Positions 41,375 to 50,628 of a DNA stretch of 64,000 bases are shown in pieces. Below the pieces are notes generated by a model, which was given only the letters and a program-made list of their open reading frames with translations, ran no database searches and was not told the DNA's origin. The translations under genes and the position numbers were made by a program. Position 1 is the stretch's first letter, and each line of letters starts with the position of its first letter. Source of the DNA: an uncultured beta proteobacterium (GTDB taxonomy: Bacteria; Pseudomonadota; Gammaproteobacteria; Burkholderiales; Burkholderiaceae_C); the NCBI GenBank assembly GCA_903876715.1, contig CAIRBF010000240.1, positions 1-64,000 on the forward strand, given 5' to 3'.

Positions 41375-41475
41375 GGGTCAGAGGCCGGGAGCAGCCCGGC
41401 CCTGGGGGCGCTCTATAGTCCCCCTGCCTGCGGCCGCCCTGCCGCTCACCGCGCCGCCCTTCGCGGCCCTTCATC

Positions 41476-42636
41476 ATGCGCAAGGACGAACCCAATCCCC
41501 TGCCCACATTCGCCGACCTTCGCGCCGCGGCGCGGCGGCGGCTGCCGCGTGTGGTGTTCGACTTCATCGATGGTGCCGCCGGGCGCGAGGTCGGGTTGAG
41601 GCGCAACATGGCAGCCTTCGATGAGGTGACCCTGATGCCGCGCGTGCTGGTCGACCCGCCGGTGGGCGACCTGACGGTGCGGCTGCTGGGGCAGGAGCTG
41701 GGCCTGCCCTTCGGCTGCGCGCCGATGGGGATGTGCAACCTGGCCGGCCCCGGCACCGACCTCGCCCTGGCTGACGCGGCCGCACGCGGCCGTTTCCCGC
41801 TGGGGGTCTCGACGGCCGGCTCCACGGCGGTGGAGGTGCTGATGGAGCGCTCTCAGGGGCGGGCCTGGTTCCAGCTCTACGTGACCGGCTCGGTGGATGA
41901 GGCGCTGGCGCTGGCCGACCGGGCGGCCGCGGCGCAGTGCGAGGTGCTCACGCTGACCGTGGACACGCCGCGTACCGGCAATCGGCCGCGCGACACCCGC
42001 AACGGCTTCCGCACGCCCTTCCGCATGGGGCTGCGTCACTTCGTCGACTTCGCACTGCACCCGCGGTGGTCGCTGGGCACCTTGGCCGCGGGCGCGCCGC
42101 GCATGGTGCACTTCGACGGCCTGCGCCCGGGCGGCTATGACCGCACTGCGCCGCGCCGAGGCGCCAACTGGGACTTCCTGGCGCGGCTGCGCGAGCGCTG
42201 GCCGCGCCGCCTGGTCGTCAAAGGGGTGCTGAACCCCGGGGACGCGCAGCGCCTGCAGGCGATGGGCGTCGACGCGCTGCAGGTCTCCAACCACGGCGCA
42301 CGCCAGCTCGACGCGGCGCTGACGCCGCTGGAGGCCCTGCCCGCGATCCGCGCCGCGGTCGGTCCGGACTACCCGCTGATCCTGGACGGTGGCGTGCGCC
42401 AGGGCGAGGACGTCGTCAAGGCCCTGGCCTGCGGCGCGGACTTCGTGATGCTGGGGCGCCCCTTCCTGTACGCCGCGGCGGCGCGCGGTCTGCCGGGTGT
42501 CAACGCCCTGGTCGACACGTTGGCCGACGACATCCGCATCGCGCTGGCCCAGCTCGGGCTCGCGTCGGTGGCCGAGGTCGGTTCGCAGGTCCTGGCCGCG
42601 CCGGCCGGGCCGCTGCCGCGCGATCATCGGGTTTGA
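41476..42636 (+). CDS. Alpha-hydroxy-acid oxidizing protein (FMN-dependent, LldD-like)
   Basis: PRVVFDFIDGAAGREVGLRRNMAAFDEV, HGARQLDAALTPLEALPAI, ILDGGVRQGEDVVKALACGADFVMLGRPFLY. Confidence 0.93.
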   Translation: MRKDEPNPLPTFADLRAAARRRLPRVVFDFIDGAAGREVGLRRNMAAFDEVTLMPRVLVDPPVGDLTVRLLGQELGLPFGCAPMGMCNLAGPGTDLALADAAARGRFPLGVSTAGSTAVEVLMERSQGRAWFQLYVTGSVDEALALADRAAAAQCEVLTLTVDTPRTGNRPRDTRNGFRTPFRMGLRHFVDFALHPRWSLGTLAAGAPRMVHFDGLRPGGYDRTAPRRGANWDFLARLRERWPRRLVVKGVLNPGDAQRLQAMGVDALQVSNHGARQLDAALTPLEALPAIRAAVGPDYPLILDGGVRQGEDVVKALACGADFVMLGRPFLYAAAARGLPGVNALVDTLADDIRIALAQLGLASVAEVGSQVLAAPAGPLPRDHRV

Positions 42637-42682
42637 CCCGAGCGCCCGGCCCCGTGACCCTTTTCCCCACCCACCTCGCACC

Positions 42683-43804
42683 ATGACCACCTCGATCGAC
42701 CGGCTCGAATGCTGGGTGCTGCGCGCCCCGATCGCCGAACCCGTTGCCAATGCCTTCGGCGCGATGACGAACCGTCCTGCGGTCTTCCTGCGCCTGAGCG
42801 CGAGCGACGGGGCCTGGGGCTGGGGCGAGGTGTTCAGCAACTTTCCCCAGGTGGGCGCGGAGCACCGGGGGCGGCTGGCCACGAGCATCTTCGCGCGGCT
42901 GCTCGAAGGGTTCTCCGCCGACGAGCCGCAGGCGGTCCGGACCATGCTCGAGCAACGCACGCGCCAGATGGCCCTCCAGTGCGGCGAGCCGGGCCCCTTT
43001 GCCCAGATCACCGGCGCGGTCGACCAGGCGATGTGGGACATGGCCGCGCGACGTGCCGGGGCGCCGCTGTGGCGCCACCTGGGCGGACGCCACGGCCGGG
43101 TGCGCGTCTATGCCAGCGGGATCGGGCCGGACAAGGTGGCCGAGGTGATGCTCGCCAAACGCGCCGAGGGCTACCGCGCCTTCAAGCTCAAGGTCGGGTT
43201 CGCGCCGGAGCGTGACCGCGCCAACCTGCAGGCCGCGCGCGAGGCGCTGGGCGACGAGGCGGTGATCATGTGCGACGCCAACCAGGCGTGGCAGCCCTCG
43301 AACGCGGCCGAGCGCATCGCCGCCCTGGCCCCGATGCGGCCCTACTGGATCGAGGAGCCGCTTGCCGCGGACCAGCCCCACGAGGCCTGGTCGGCCTTGG
43401 CCCGGAACAGCGCCGTGCCGCTGGCTGCAGGCGAGAACCTGCGCGGCGAAGCGGCCTTCGGCGAAGCGCTGGAGGCCGGCTACCTGCGTTTCGTGCAGCC
43501 CGACGTCGGCAAGTGGGGCGGCATCGGCGGTGGCTTGTCCGTGGCCCGGCAGGCGCGTGCCCGGGGTGTGGCCTACTGCCCGCACTGGCTCGCCGGCGGC
43601 GTGGGGTTGGCAGCGTCCATGCATGCCCTGGCCGGGGCCGGCTTCGACGACGGCTGGGCCGAGGTCGATGCCAACCCGAACCCGTTGCGGGAGCGCGTCT
43701 TTCCCTTCGCGATCGAGGACGGCCACGCGCTGCTGCCCGAAGGCCCGGGGCTGGGCGTGGAGCCCGACCTGCGGCAGCTGGCCGACTTCATCGTCCGGAC
43801 CTGA
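42683..43804 (+). CDS. Mandelate racemase/muconate lactonizing enzyme family protein
   Basis: AFKLKVGFAPERD (KxK), IMCDANQAW, WIEEPL, AAGENLRG enolase-superfamily motifs. Confidence 0.92.
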   Translation: MTTSIDRLECWVLRAPIAEPVANAFGAMTNRPAVFLRLSASDGAWGWGEVFSNFPQVGAEHRGRLATSIFARLLEGFSADEPQAVRTMLEQRTRQMALQCGEPGPFAQITGAVDQAMWDMAARRAGAPLWRHLGGRHGRVRVYASGIGPDKVAEVMLAKRAEGYRAFKLKVGFAPERDRANLQAAREALGDEAVIMCDANQAWQPSNAAERIAALAPMRPYWIEEPLAADQPHEAWSALARNSAVPLAAGENLRGEAAFGEALEAGYLRFVQPDVGKWGGIGGGLSVARQARARGVAYCPHWLAGGVGLAASMHALAGAGFDDGWAEVDANPNPLRERVFPFAIEDGHALLPEGPGLGVEPDLRQLADFIVRT

Positions 43805-43927
43805 GGCGAAACAAGGAAGAGCCCGCACCGGGATGGCGCGGGTCCACAATGCCCGCACCGTCGGCCGTGCGGGTGACGTGGACTCGCGGGCCCCTTCAGC
43901 CCGCCGCAGCTTGTCGAAGGAGATGCC

Positions 43928-44950
43928 ATGAGGTCATTTGTTTTCCTGGCCACGCGCCCTGCCGGTCGCCTGCGCCGCACCCGGCGCGCGTGCGCGGCGG
44001 CCCTCGGCGCGGTGCTGGCCCTGGGCACGTTCTCGGTGCCTTTGCAGGCCGCCGCGTTTCCGGACAAGCCGATCCGCCTGGTGGTGCCCTTCCCGCCCGG
44101 GGGCGCGGTCGACTTCTTCGCGCGTGTGGTCCAGCCGGCCCTGGCCGAGGCGCTCGGTCAGCCGATCGTGATCGAGAACAAGGGCGGGGCCGGCGGCATG
44201 GTCGGGGCCGGCGCCGTGGCGCAGGCTGTGCCCGATGGCCACACGCTGCTGGTCGGCAACATCGCCTCGCTGGCGATCAACGTGGGCATCTACCCCAAGA
44301 TGCCCTACGACCCGCGCAAGGACTTCACGCACATCGTGCGCACCGTCGACGTGCACTACGTGATGGCCGTGCACCCGTCGGTGCCGGCCAGGACGGTGCC
44401 GGAGTTCATCGCCCATGCCAAGGCGCAGGGCGGCAAGCTGGCGTATGGCAGCGCCGGCAACGGCAGCCTGCCCCACCTGGGCACCGAGCTGTTCAAGTCC
44501 ATGACCGGCACCCAGATGACGCACGTGCCCTACAAGGGGGGCGGCCCGATGGTGACCGACCTGCTGGGCGGCCAGATCCAGCTTGCGATCGGCGATCAGG
44601 CCAACCTGATGCCGCACGTGCAGACCGGCAAGCTGCGCGCGCTGGCCGTGGCCACGGCGCGACGCGCGTCGAGCCTGCCCGACATCCCGACCGCGGCCGA
44701 GACCCTGCCCGGCTTCGAGGCCACGGCATGGCAGGGTCTGGTCGGCCCCGCCGGGCTGCCGCCCGAGGTCACGCGCAAGCTCAACGAGGCCTTCAACCGG
44801 GTGATGGCCCTGCCCGTGGTGCGCGACAAGCTCCTGGCGGCCGGCCTGGTGCCCGTGGGCGGCACGCCCGAGCAGTTCAGCCGCTTCATCGACAGCGAGA
44901 TCGTCAAGTGGACCCGCATCGCCAAGGAGGTGGGCGCGACCGCGGACTGA
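43928..44950 (+). CDS. Bug family tripartite tricarboxylate transporter substrate-binding protein
   Basis: FPDKPIRLVVPFPPGGAVDFFARVVQPALAEALGQPIVIENKGGAGG. Confidence 0.95.
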   Translation: MRSFVFLATRPAGRLRRTRRACAAALGAVLALGTFSVPLQAAAFPDKPIRLVVPFPPGGAVDFFARVVQPALAEALGQPIVIENKGGAGGMVGAGAVAQAVPDGHTLLVGNIASLAINVGIYPKMPYDPRKDFTHIVRTVDVHYVMAVHPSVPARTVPEFIAHAKAQGGKLAYGSAGNGSLPHLGTELFKSMTGTQMTHVPYKGGGPMVTDLLGGQIQLAIGDQANLMPHVQTGKLRALAVATARRASSLPDIPTAAETLPGFEATAWQGLVGPAGLPPEVTRKLNEAFNRVMALPVVRDKLLAAGLVPVGGTPEQFSRFIDSEIVKWTRIAKEVGATAD

Positions 44951-44970
44951 GGGGGCTGAGAGCGCTCCCA

Positions 44971-44991
44971 GGGCCGGGCTGAGCCCGGCCC
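44971..44991. terminator. Putative terminator hairpin between convergent genes
   Basis: GGGCCGGGC-TGA-GCCCGGCCC perfect 9-bp stem just after the Bug gene stop. Confidence 0.5.
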
Positions 44992-45088
44992 GCGCGGGGG
45001 TCAAGAAGTCTTGGGGCGGCCCAGCGTTTTCGTGAGGGGGCCTTTGTCCGGGGGGCCGCGCTGCCGACCGTACCGCAGCGCGCACCGC

Positions 45089-45463
45089 TCAGCCACTGAC
45101 GCGGTAGTCCGAGGTACCCACCTTCTCGCGCAAGGTGGCCGCCAGCGCCAGGCGGCGCTCAGCGGCGGCGGCGGTGCCGTCGAAGCGGGCGGCCGCTTGC
45201 GCCATCGCCTCGGTGAAGCGCTCGCGTTGGGTCGCGTCGGTGAAGAAGAACACGCGCGCATGCGTCCAGTCGCCACAAGCGTCCTCGGGGCACATCGCGA
45301 CCATGTGAGCGAACACACCGGCCTCGTGGGCGATGGCGTCGATGGGTTCGACGGCCTCGCGCAGGTAGCGCTCGTAGGCATCCTCCTGGCCGGGGAAGAC
45401 GCGAACCTTGAAGGCCCGGGCCAGGCAGACGGCCGCAGAACTGGCAGGGCTGTTCATGGCCAT
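45089..45463 (-). CDS. Antibiotic-biosynthesis-monooxygenase-like / dimeric alpha-beta barrel protein
   Basis: 124 aa; FKVRVFPGQEDAYERYLREAVEPIDAIAHEAGVFAHMVA...ARVFFFTDATQRERFTEAM. Confidence 0.55.
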   Translation of the reverse strand: MAMNSPASSAAVCLARAFKVRVFPGQEDAYERYLREAVEPIDAIAHEAGVFAHMVAMCPEDACGDWTHARVFFFTDATQRERFTEAMAQAAARFDGTAAAAERRLALAATLREKVGTSDYRVSG

Positions 45464-45473
45464 GGACGCGCTC

Positions 45474-46292
45474 TCAAAGGTCGAATTCGGCGGGGGAGCG
45501 CAGCCGGCGGTGGCGCAGCGCCGGCACCATCTTGCGCACCGATTGCAGGCGCTCGGCGTTGATCTCGCCGATGATCACGCCCTCTTCCAGCGCCTGGGTG
45601 GCCAGGACCTCGCCCCAGGGGTCGACGAGCATGCTGTGGCCGAAGGTGCGCCGCCCGTTGGCATGGGTGCCGCCTTGTGCTGCGGCGAGGACGTAGCACT
45701 GGTTTTCGACGGCGCGCGCGCGCAGCAGCAGTTCCCAATGGGCGCGACCCGTGGTCTCGGTGAAGGCCGAGGGCACGAGGAGCAGGTCGACCTCGCCCAG
45801 GGCGCGGTACAGCTCGGGGAAGCGCACGTCGTAGCAGATCGACAGGCCCACGCGGCCGACCTCGGTGTCCACGGTAACGCACTGCCGCCCCGCCACCATC
45901 GTACGGCTCTCGTCCAGACTGCGCTCGCCATCCTGGAAGCTGAACAGGTGCAGCTTGTCGTAACGCGCCACCAAGCGGCCCTGCGGGTCGAACATGAGCG
46001 CGGTGTTGGTGACCTTGGACGGGTCGGGCGTCTTCAGCGGGAGCGAGCCACCGGCCAGCCAGATGCCGTGCTCCCGGGCCTTGGCGGACAGCAGGTCCTG
46101 GATCGGGCCTTGGCCCTCGGCCTCGGCGACCTGGAACTTGTCGGTCTCCTTCCAGCCGAAATGGCAGAAGTACTCGGGCAGAGAGACCAACCGCGCACCC
46201 TGGGCCGCCGCCGCATCGATCAGGCGCGCGGCTGCGGCCAGGTTCTCGTCCCGCACCGGGGTCGAGACCATCTGGATCGCGGCGACTTTCAT
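45474..46292 (-). CDS. Carbon-nitrogen hydrolase (nitrilase/omega-amidase) family protein
   Basis: MKVAAIQMVSTPVRDENLAAA, GRVGLSICYDVRFPELYRAL catalytic Cys. Confidence 0.95.
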   Translation of the reverse strand: MKVAAIQMVSTPVRDENLAAAARLIDAAAAQGARLVSLPEYFCHFGWKETDKFQVAEAEGQGPIQDLLSAKAREHGIWLAGGSLPLKTPDPSKVTNTALMFDPQGRLVARYDKLHLFSFQDGERSLDESRTMVAGRQCVTVDTEVGRVGLSICYDVRFPELYRALGEVDLLLVPSAFTETTGRAHWELLLRARAVENQCYVLAAAQGGTHANGRRTFGHSMLVDPWGEVLATQALEEGVIIGEINAERLQSVRKMVPALRHRRLRSPAEFDL

Positions 46293-46346
46293 GGCCGTGC
46301 CCCGCGCGTGCGCGCTGCTTGCGTGTGCATTCCTGTGGCCTCTTCT

Positions 46347-47324
46347 TCAGTCGAGCTGGGCGTTGGAGTCGGTCACGATCTTCTTCCACAGCGCGGCGTC
46401 GCGCTGGATCAGCTCGGCGAACCGGACCTGGCCCGCGCCCACCGGCTCGGTCACCTGCTTGACCAGCGACTCGCGCACGGCCGGCTGCGCCAGCACCGCG
46501 GTGACGGCGCTGCCCATGCGGTCGACCGCGGCCTGCGGTGTGCCCACCGGCGCGCAGATGCCGACCCAGCCGGTGAAGGCCATGTCGGACAGGCCCAGCT
46601 CGCTCAAGGTCGGGACGTCGGGCAGCTTGGGCAGGCGCGCGCTGGTGCCCATGGCCAGGGCCTTGACGCGGCCGCCTTCGAGCAGCGGCAGCGCGGAGAT
46701 GAGGCTGTCCATCATGAGGCTGACGCGGCCGCTGCCGATGTCGGTGTACGCAGGCGTGGTGCCCTTGTAGGGCACGTGCTGCATGTCCAGCCCGTGCCGG
46801 GCCTTCAGCGCCTCGCCGGCCAGGTGCGGCGTGGTGCCGTTGCCCGACGACGCGAAGTTGAACTTCCCCGGCTGGCTCCGGTCCAGTGCGATGAAGTCCT
46901 TCAGTGTCTGGGCCGGCAGGTCGGGGGCCCCGACCCAGACCGTGGGCGTGTTGACGATGTGGCTCACCGGCACCAGGTCCTTCACGCCGTAGGACAGCTT
47001 GGAATACAGCGCCGGCGCGACCGCCACGTTGCCGGTTGCGCAGATGCTCAGCGTGTAGCCGTCAGGCGCGGCCTTGGTGACGTAGGCCACGCCCAGCGTG
47101 CCGCCGGCCCCGGGCCGGTTCTCGACCACGACCGGCTGGCCCAGCACCTGCTGCAGGCCGGGCGCGATCTGGCGCGCCACCAGATCGTTGCCGCCGCCGG
47201 GCGGGAAGGGCACCACCAGGGTGACCGGCTTGGCGGGCCAGGCCTGGGCCAGCGTGGGCAGGGGCGCGGCCACGGCCAGGGTGCACAGGGCGGCGAAGGT
47301 CAGCAGGCGCTTGCAGTGGGGCAT
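46347..47324 (-). CDS. Bug family substrate-binding protein
   Basis: WPAKPVTLVVPFPPGGGNDLVARQIAPGLQQVLGQPVVVENRPGAGG. Confidence 0.95.
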   Translation of the reverse strand: MPHCKRLLTFAALCTLAVAAPLPTLAQAWPAKPVTLVVPFPPGGGNDLVARQIAPGLQQVLGQPVVVENRPGAGGTLGVAYVTKAAPDGYTLSICATGNVAVAPALYSKLSYGVKDLVPVSHIVNTPTVWVGAPDLPAQTLKDFIALDRSQPGKFNFASSGNGTTPHLAGEALKARHGLDMQHVPYKGTTPAYTDIGSGRVSLMMDSLISALPLLEGGRVKALAMGTSARLPKLPDVPTLSELGLSDMAFTGWVGICAPVGTPQAAVDRMGSAVTAVLAQPAVRESLVKQVTEPVGAGQVRFAELIQRDAALWKKIVTDSNAQLD

Positions 47325-47504
47325 GGAGGCTCCTCCAGGACGGGTGGTGCCGCTCAGGAAGGTCAGGCGGGTTCGGCAGGAGCCCCAGGCTGGGGCCTGC
47401 GAAGGCCTCGGTCAGGGTGACGCCGAACAGCGAAGGTCCTGGGACGACGGATACCCGATTCTGCTCCGGCGCACCGCCCGATGACGACGGACCGTCTCGG
47501 GCTC

Positions 47505-48119
47505 TCAGGCGGCGCTGTGTGCGGGCCTGGCCGTGACCCAGGCATCGGGCCCCCAGGGCGTCACGGGCGCGTCGTCGTCAGCCTGGAAGCGCTCGGGAAG
47601 GTCCTCCACCATCGACCAGGTGGCCGCCAGGCGGCCGAAGCCGACGCACATCCCGCAATACATGCCCAGTTCCACCACGGCGCGGTGATCGAAGTGCTGC
47701 GCCAGTTCGGCGTGCATCGCATCGTCGATCGCGAGGTGGTCGGTGGCCAGCCGCTCGGCGTAGCGCAGGGCCACCTTTTCAGCCTCGGTCAGGTCGGCCG
47801 CGTCCTGCGGTCGCTCGAGCGAGCAGACCAGCGACTCCGAGACCCCGGCGTCCACCGCGTCGGCGTAGCGCATCGCCATGCAGCTGCGGCACTGGTTGAA
47901 GAAGGCGATGCGCAGGCGCACCAATTCCTTCAGCCGGGCCGGCAGGACCCCGTGCTGCCGCATCGCTGCGCCGAAGCGCAGGTAGGCCTTGGCGATCTCC
48001 GGGTGGTGGGCGCGAATGGCCGTCGGGTGCAGTTCCCGCTGCGACTTGTCGGTGCCGCTGACGAGTGCCCGCAGCTCGGCGTCGAACTGATCGAATGGCA
48101 CGGATGGAATTCTGGACAT
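47505..48119 (-). CDS. Carboxymuconolactone decarboxylase (AhpD-like) family protein
   Basis: LPARLKELVRLRIAFFNQCRSCMAMRYADAVDAGV CxxC motif. Confidence 0.9.
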   Translation of the reverse strand: MSRIPSVPFDQFDAELRALVSGTDKSQRELHPTAIRAHHPEIAKAYLRFGAAMRQHGVLPARLKELVRLRIAFFNQCRSCMAMRYADAVDAGVSESLVCSLERPQDAADLTEAEKVALRYAERLATDHLAIDDAMHAELAQHFDHRAVVELGMYCGMCVGFGRLAATWSMVEDLPERFQADDDAPVTPWGPDAWVTARPAHSAA

Positions 48120-48137
48120 GTCGAATCTCCCGGTCGA

Positions 48138-48728
48138 TCAAGGCGCGCGGTCCTGGGGCGTCGCGGGGGCGGCCTTGGCGGGCATCGGCACGAGACGGCT
48201 GTCGAGGTAGGTCTGCAATCCGTCCGGGATGTCGGCTCGCTGCGGCAGCTGCCCGGGCCACCGCACGCGCATCGGGTCGCCGATGCCGGTGGCCACTTCG
48301 TCGAAGGGCAGGACATAGCTGAAGAGGATGCGCCGCGACGCGAACATCCAGCCGTGGTCTCCCCGCACGTAGGTGTCCATGTAGCGCAGGGAGATGCGCA
48401 CCGCGCGACCGTCGATGCACAGCTCGGCGTGGGCATTGACGACGCCGCGGGCGGTGTCGTCGCCGATGTCGTCGAAGTGCCAGCCATGGGCGTAATGCGT
48501 GCTGGTGGTGAAGCCTGCCGTGCGGGCGCGGTAGAACTCGATGATCGCGTCCCGCCCCCGCACCCCGTTGAACTCGCCGTCCGGGGCGAACATCCGCGCG
48601 AGCGCGGCGAAGTCCCGGTCGTCCACCGCCATGCCGTAGCGGGCGATGAGTTCGCCCAGCTGCTGCCGGGTGTCGACGCGCCGCAGCAGGGCGGCCAGTG
48701 AAGAGAGATCGGTCTCGGTGGTGGACAT
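48138..48728 (-). CDS. SnoaL-like / NTF2-like nuclear transport factor 2 family protein
   Basis: LGELIARYGMAVDDRDFAALARMFAPDGEFNGVRGRDAIIEFYRAR. Confidence 0.88.
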   Translation of the reverse strand: MSTTETDLSSLAALLRRVDTRQQLGELIARYGMAVDDRDFAALARMFAPDGEFNGVRGRDAIIEFYRARTAGFTTSTHYAHGWHFDDIGDDTARGVVNAHAELCIDGRAVRISLRYMDTYVRGDHGWMFASRRILFSYVLPFDEVATGIGDPMRVRWPGQLPQRADIPDGLQTYLDSRLVPMPAKAAPATPQDRAP

Positions 48729-49076
48729 GATCGCCGGCCTTCGTGCGGTGCTGAGGGTGACAGGACGGCTTGATTGTGTCGTCGAGCGGCTTGCGATGTC
48801 ACGGTGGTCGTGACGGCCTGCGGCATCGGGGGGCGGCGGCCTCGCCACGGGGTGGCGGCCCGCGCCGGCCGCAGCGGCCGGGCATCTCTTCATTCGCCAC
48901 GGACCGCAGCGGCGCCAGCGCCCGATGGACCCGCGGCCCGACCCGGCATACGATCGCTTCCTGCGGGCCAGTCCTGGGCGCATCGTGCCCCTCGGCCGCC
49001 ACCGCAGCGTGCCGCCGGCGAGGGCCGGCAGCCCGGGCACCCCTTCACCACCACCGTGCACCAGGAGACGTTCACC

Positions 49077-50078
49077 GTGCCTTCCCACCCCGCCTTTGAG
49101 CGCCGCAGCGGTCTGCGCGCCGGCTTGTCCCTGGCCCTCTGGCTGTCGGCGCTGCTCGTGGCGCCGTTGGCGCAGGCGCAGGACTACCCGACCCGGCCGC
49201 TGCGCCTGGTGGTGGGCTTTGCCCCCGGCAGCACCACCGACACGCTCGCCCGCCTGGTGGCGCTGAAGATGGGCGAGTCGCTGGGCCAGCAGATCGTCGT
49301 CGAGAACCGCGCCGGCGCCGGCGGCAACCTCGGCGCCGAGCTCGTGGCCAAGGCCGCGCCCGATGGCTACACGCTGCTGCTGGCGCCGAGCAGCCATGCG
49401 ATCAATCCCAGCCTCTACCCGAAGATCCCGTTCAAGACCGAGACCGCCTTCGCGCCCGTCGGCCTGATCGGCGAGGCGCCGCTGCTGCTGGTGGCGCATC
49501 CCTCGTTCCCGGCCAACAACGTGAGGGAGCTGATCGAGCTGGCCCGGTCCAAGCCCGAGGCGCTCAACTACGCGTCCGGGGGCGTGGGCTCCCCCAGCCA
49601 CCTGGCCATGGAGGTGCTGCGCAGCAGCGCCGGCATCCAGATCACGCACGTGCCGTTCAAGGGCGGCAGCGAACTGCTCACCGCGCTGGTGGGGGGGCAG
49701 GTGCAGATGACGCCCACTGGCATGCTGATCGGCCTGCCGCTGGTCAAGCAAGGCCGCCTGAAGCCGCTGGCCGTCACCGGCAGCCGGCGCATCGCCATCG
49801 CGCCCGAGGTGCCGACCGTGGCCGAGTCCGGGCTGCCGGGCTACGCGGTCACCGGCTGGTGGGGCTTGCTGGCGCCTGCCGGCACGCCGGCGGCCATCGT
49901 CACCCGGCTCAACCGCGAACTGGTGAAGGTGCTCAACGCGGCGGACGTGCGCGACCGGCTGCGCAACGACGGCATCGAGGGCGGCGGCGGCACGGCGGAG
50001 GACTTCGACGCCTTCATCAAGCGCGAGCTGGTCAAGTGGGGCAAGGCCGTCAGGGACTCCGGCGCGAAGGTCGATTGA
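49077..50078 (+). CDS. Bug family substrate-binding protein
   Basis: YPTRPLRLVVGFAPGSTTDTLARLVALKMGESLGQQIVVENRAGAGG; probable GTG start. Confidence 0.93.
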   Translation: MPSHPAFERRSGLRAGLSLALWLSALLVAPLAQAQDYPTRPLRLVVGFAPGSTTDTLARLVALKMGESLGQQIVVENRAGAGGNLGAELVAKAAPDGYTLLLAPSSHAINPSLYPKIPFKTETAFAPVGLIGEAPLLLVAHPSFPANNVRELIELARSKPEALNYASGGVGSPSHLAMEVLRSSAGIQITHVPFKGGSELLTALVGGQVQMTPTGMLIGLPLVKQGRLKPLAVTGSRRIAIAPEVPTVAESGLPGYAVTGWWGLLAPAGTPAAIVTRLNRELVKVLNAADVRDRLRNDGIEGGGGTAEDFDAFIKRELVKWGKAVRDSGAKVD

Positions 50079-50079
50079 C

Positions 50080-50190
50080 CCGACTCGAACCTGATGCCGG
50101 GATGGAGCCTGGAGAAGTCCGCGAGCACGGGGCTGAGGAGCATCACGCTGCAATTCACCGGCAAGGAGGCTCGGATGGCGCCGCCGGGCC
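50080..50190 (-). pseudogene. Remnant of a LysR-type transcriptional regulator (effector-domain start)
   Basis: Minus strand encodes ARPGGAIRASLPVNCSVMLLSPVLADFSRLHPGIRFES, a LysR hinge/effector motif, with no HTH and no continuation. Confidence 0.55.
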
Positions 50191-50628
50191 GGGCTTGCAG
50201 GTGGATGAGTTCCGGGCGCGCCAGCGGGGGTCGAGTGGGTCCTGGCCGGCAGTGGCGTCTGGTGTTTGGCATCGGTGCCGGCCACTTGCGGCATCGGGCA
50301 GCGGGCCGCCGATGGCCTTCCAGTGGTGGCTGTCGATGCCGCCTGCGCGCGAGTTGGCGCCGCCTCACACCCGCTTCATCCAGCCCCACGAGGCTCCCCG
50401 CAGCGTGCCGGCGACGGTCTTGCGCTGATCGCACGCGGGCACGGTGAGCCCGCTGGCCGCCCCGCGGATCGGCTGAGAAGTGCGCCACGCAGGGGCTGGG
50501 CGTCGCGGTGCCCTCGGGCGAGCGCCCGCCCTGCCCTTGCGGTTTGCAAGGCGGGCCCCATGTGTTCTTCCTGTCTGATGCGGGTGCTCTCCTGGGCGCG
50601 TCCCTCAGTCCCTTTTCTTGGAGACCTC

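Noticed and set aside
43852-43873. CCCGCAC...GTGCGGG inverted repeat between MR and Bug genes
   Set aside because: Short 7-bp arms in very GC-rich DNA; could be a weak terminator but not distinguishable from chance.
45408-47420. 670-aa plus-strand ORF
   Set aside because: Antisense to nitrilase and Bug genes; no domain signal.
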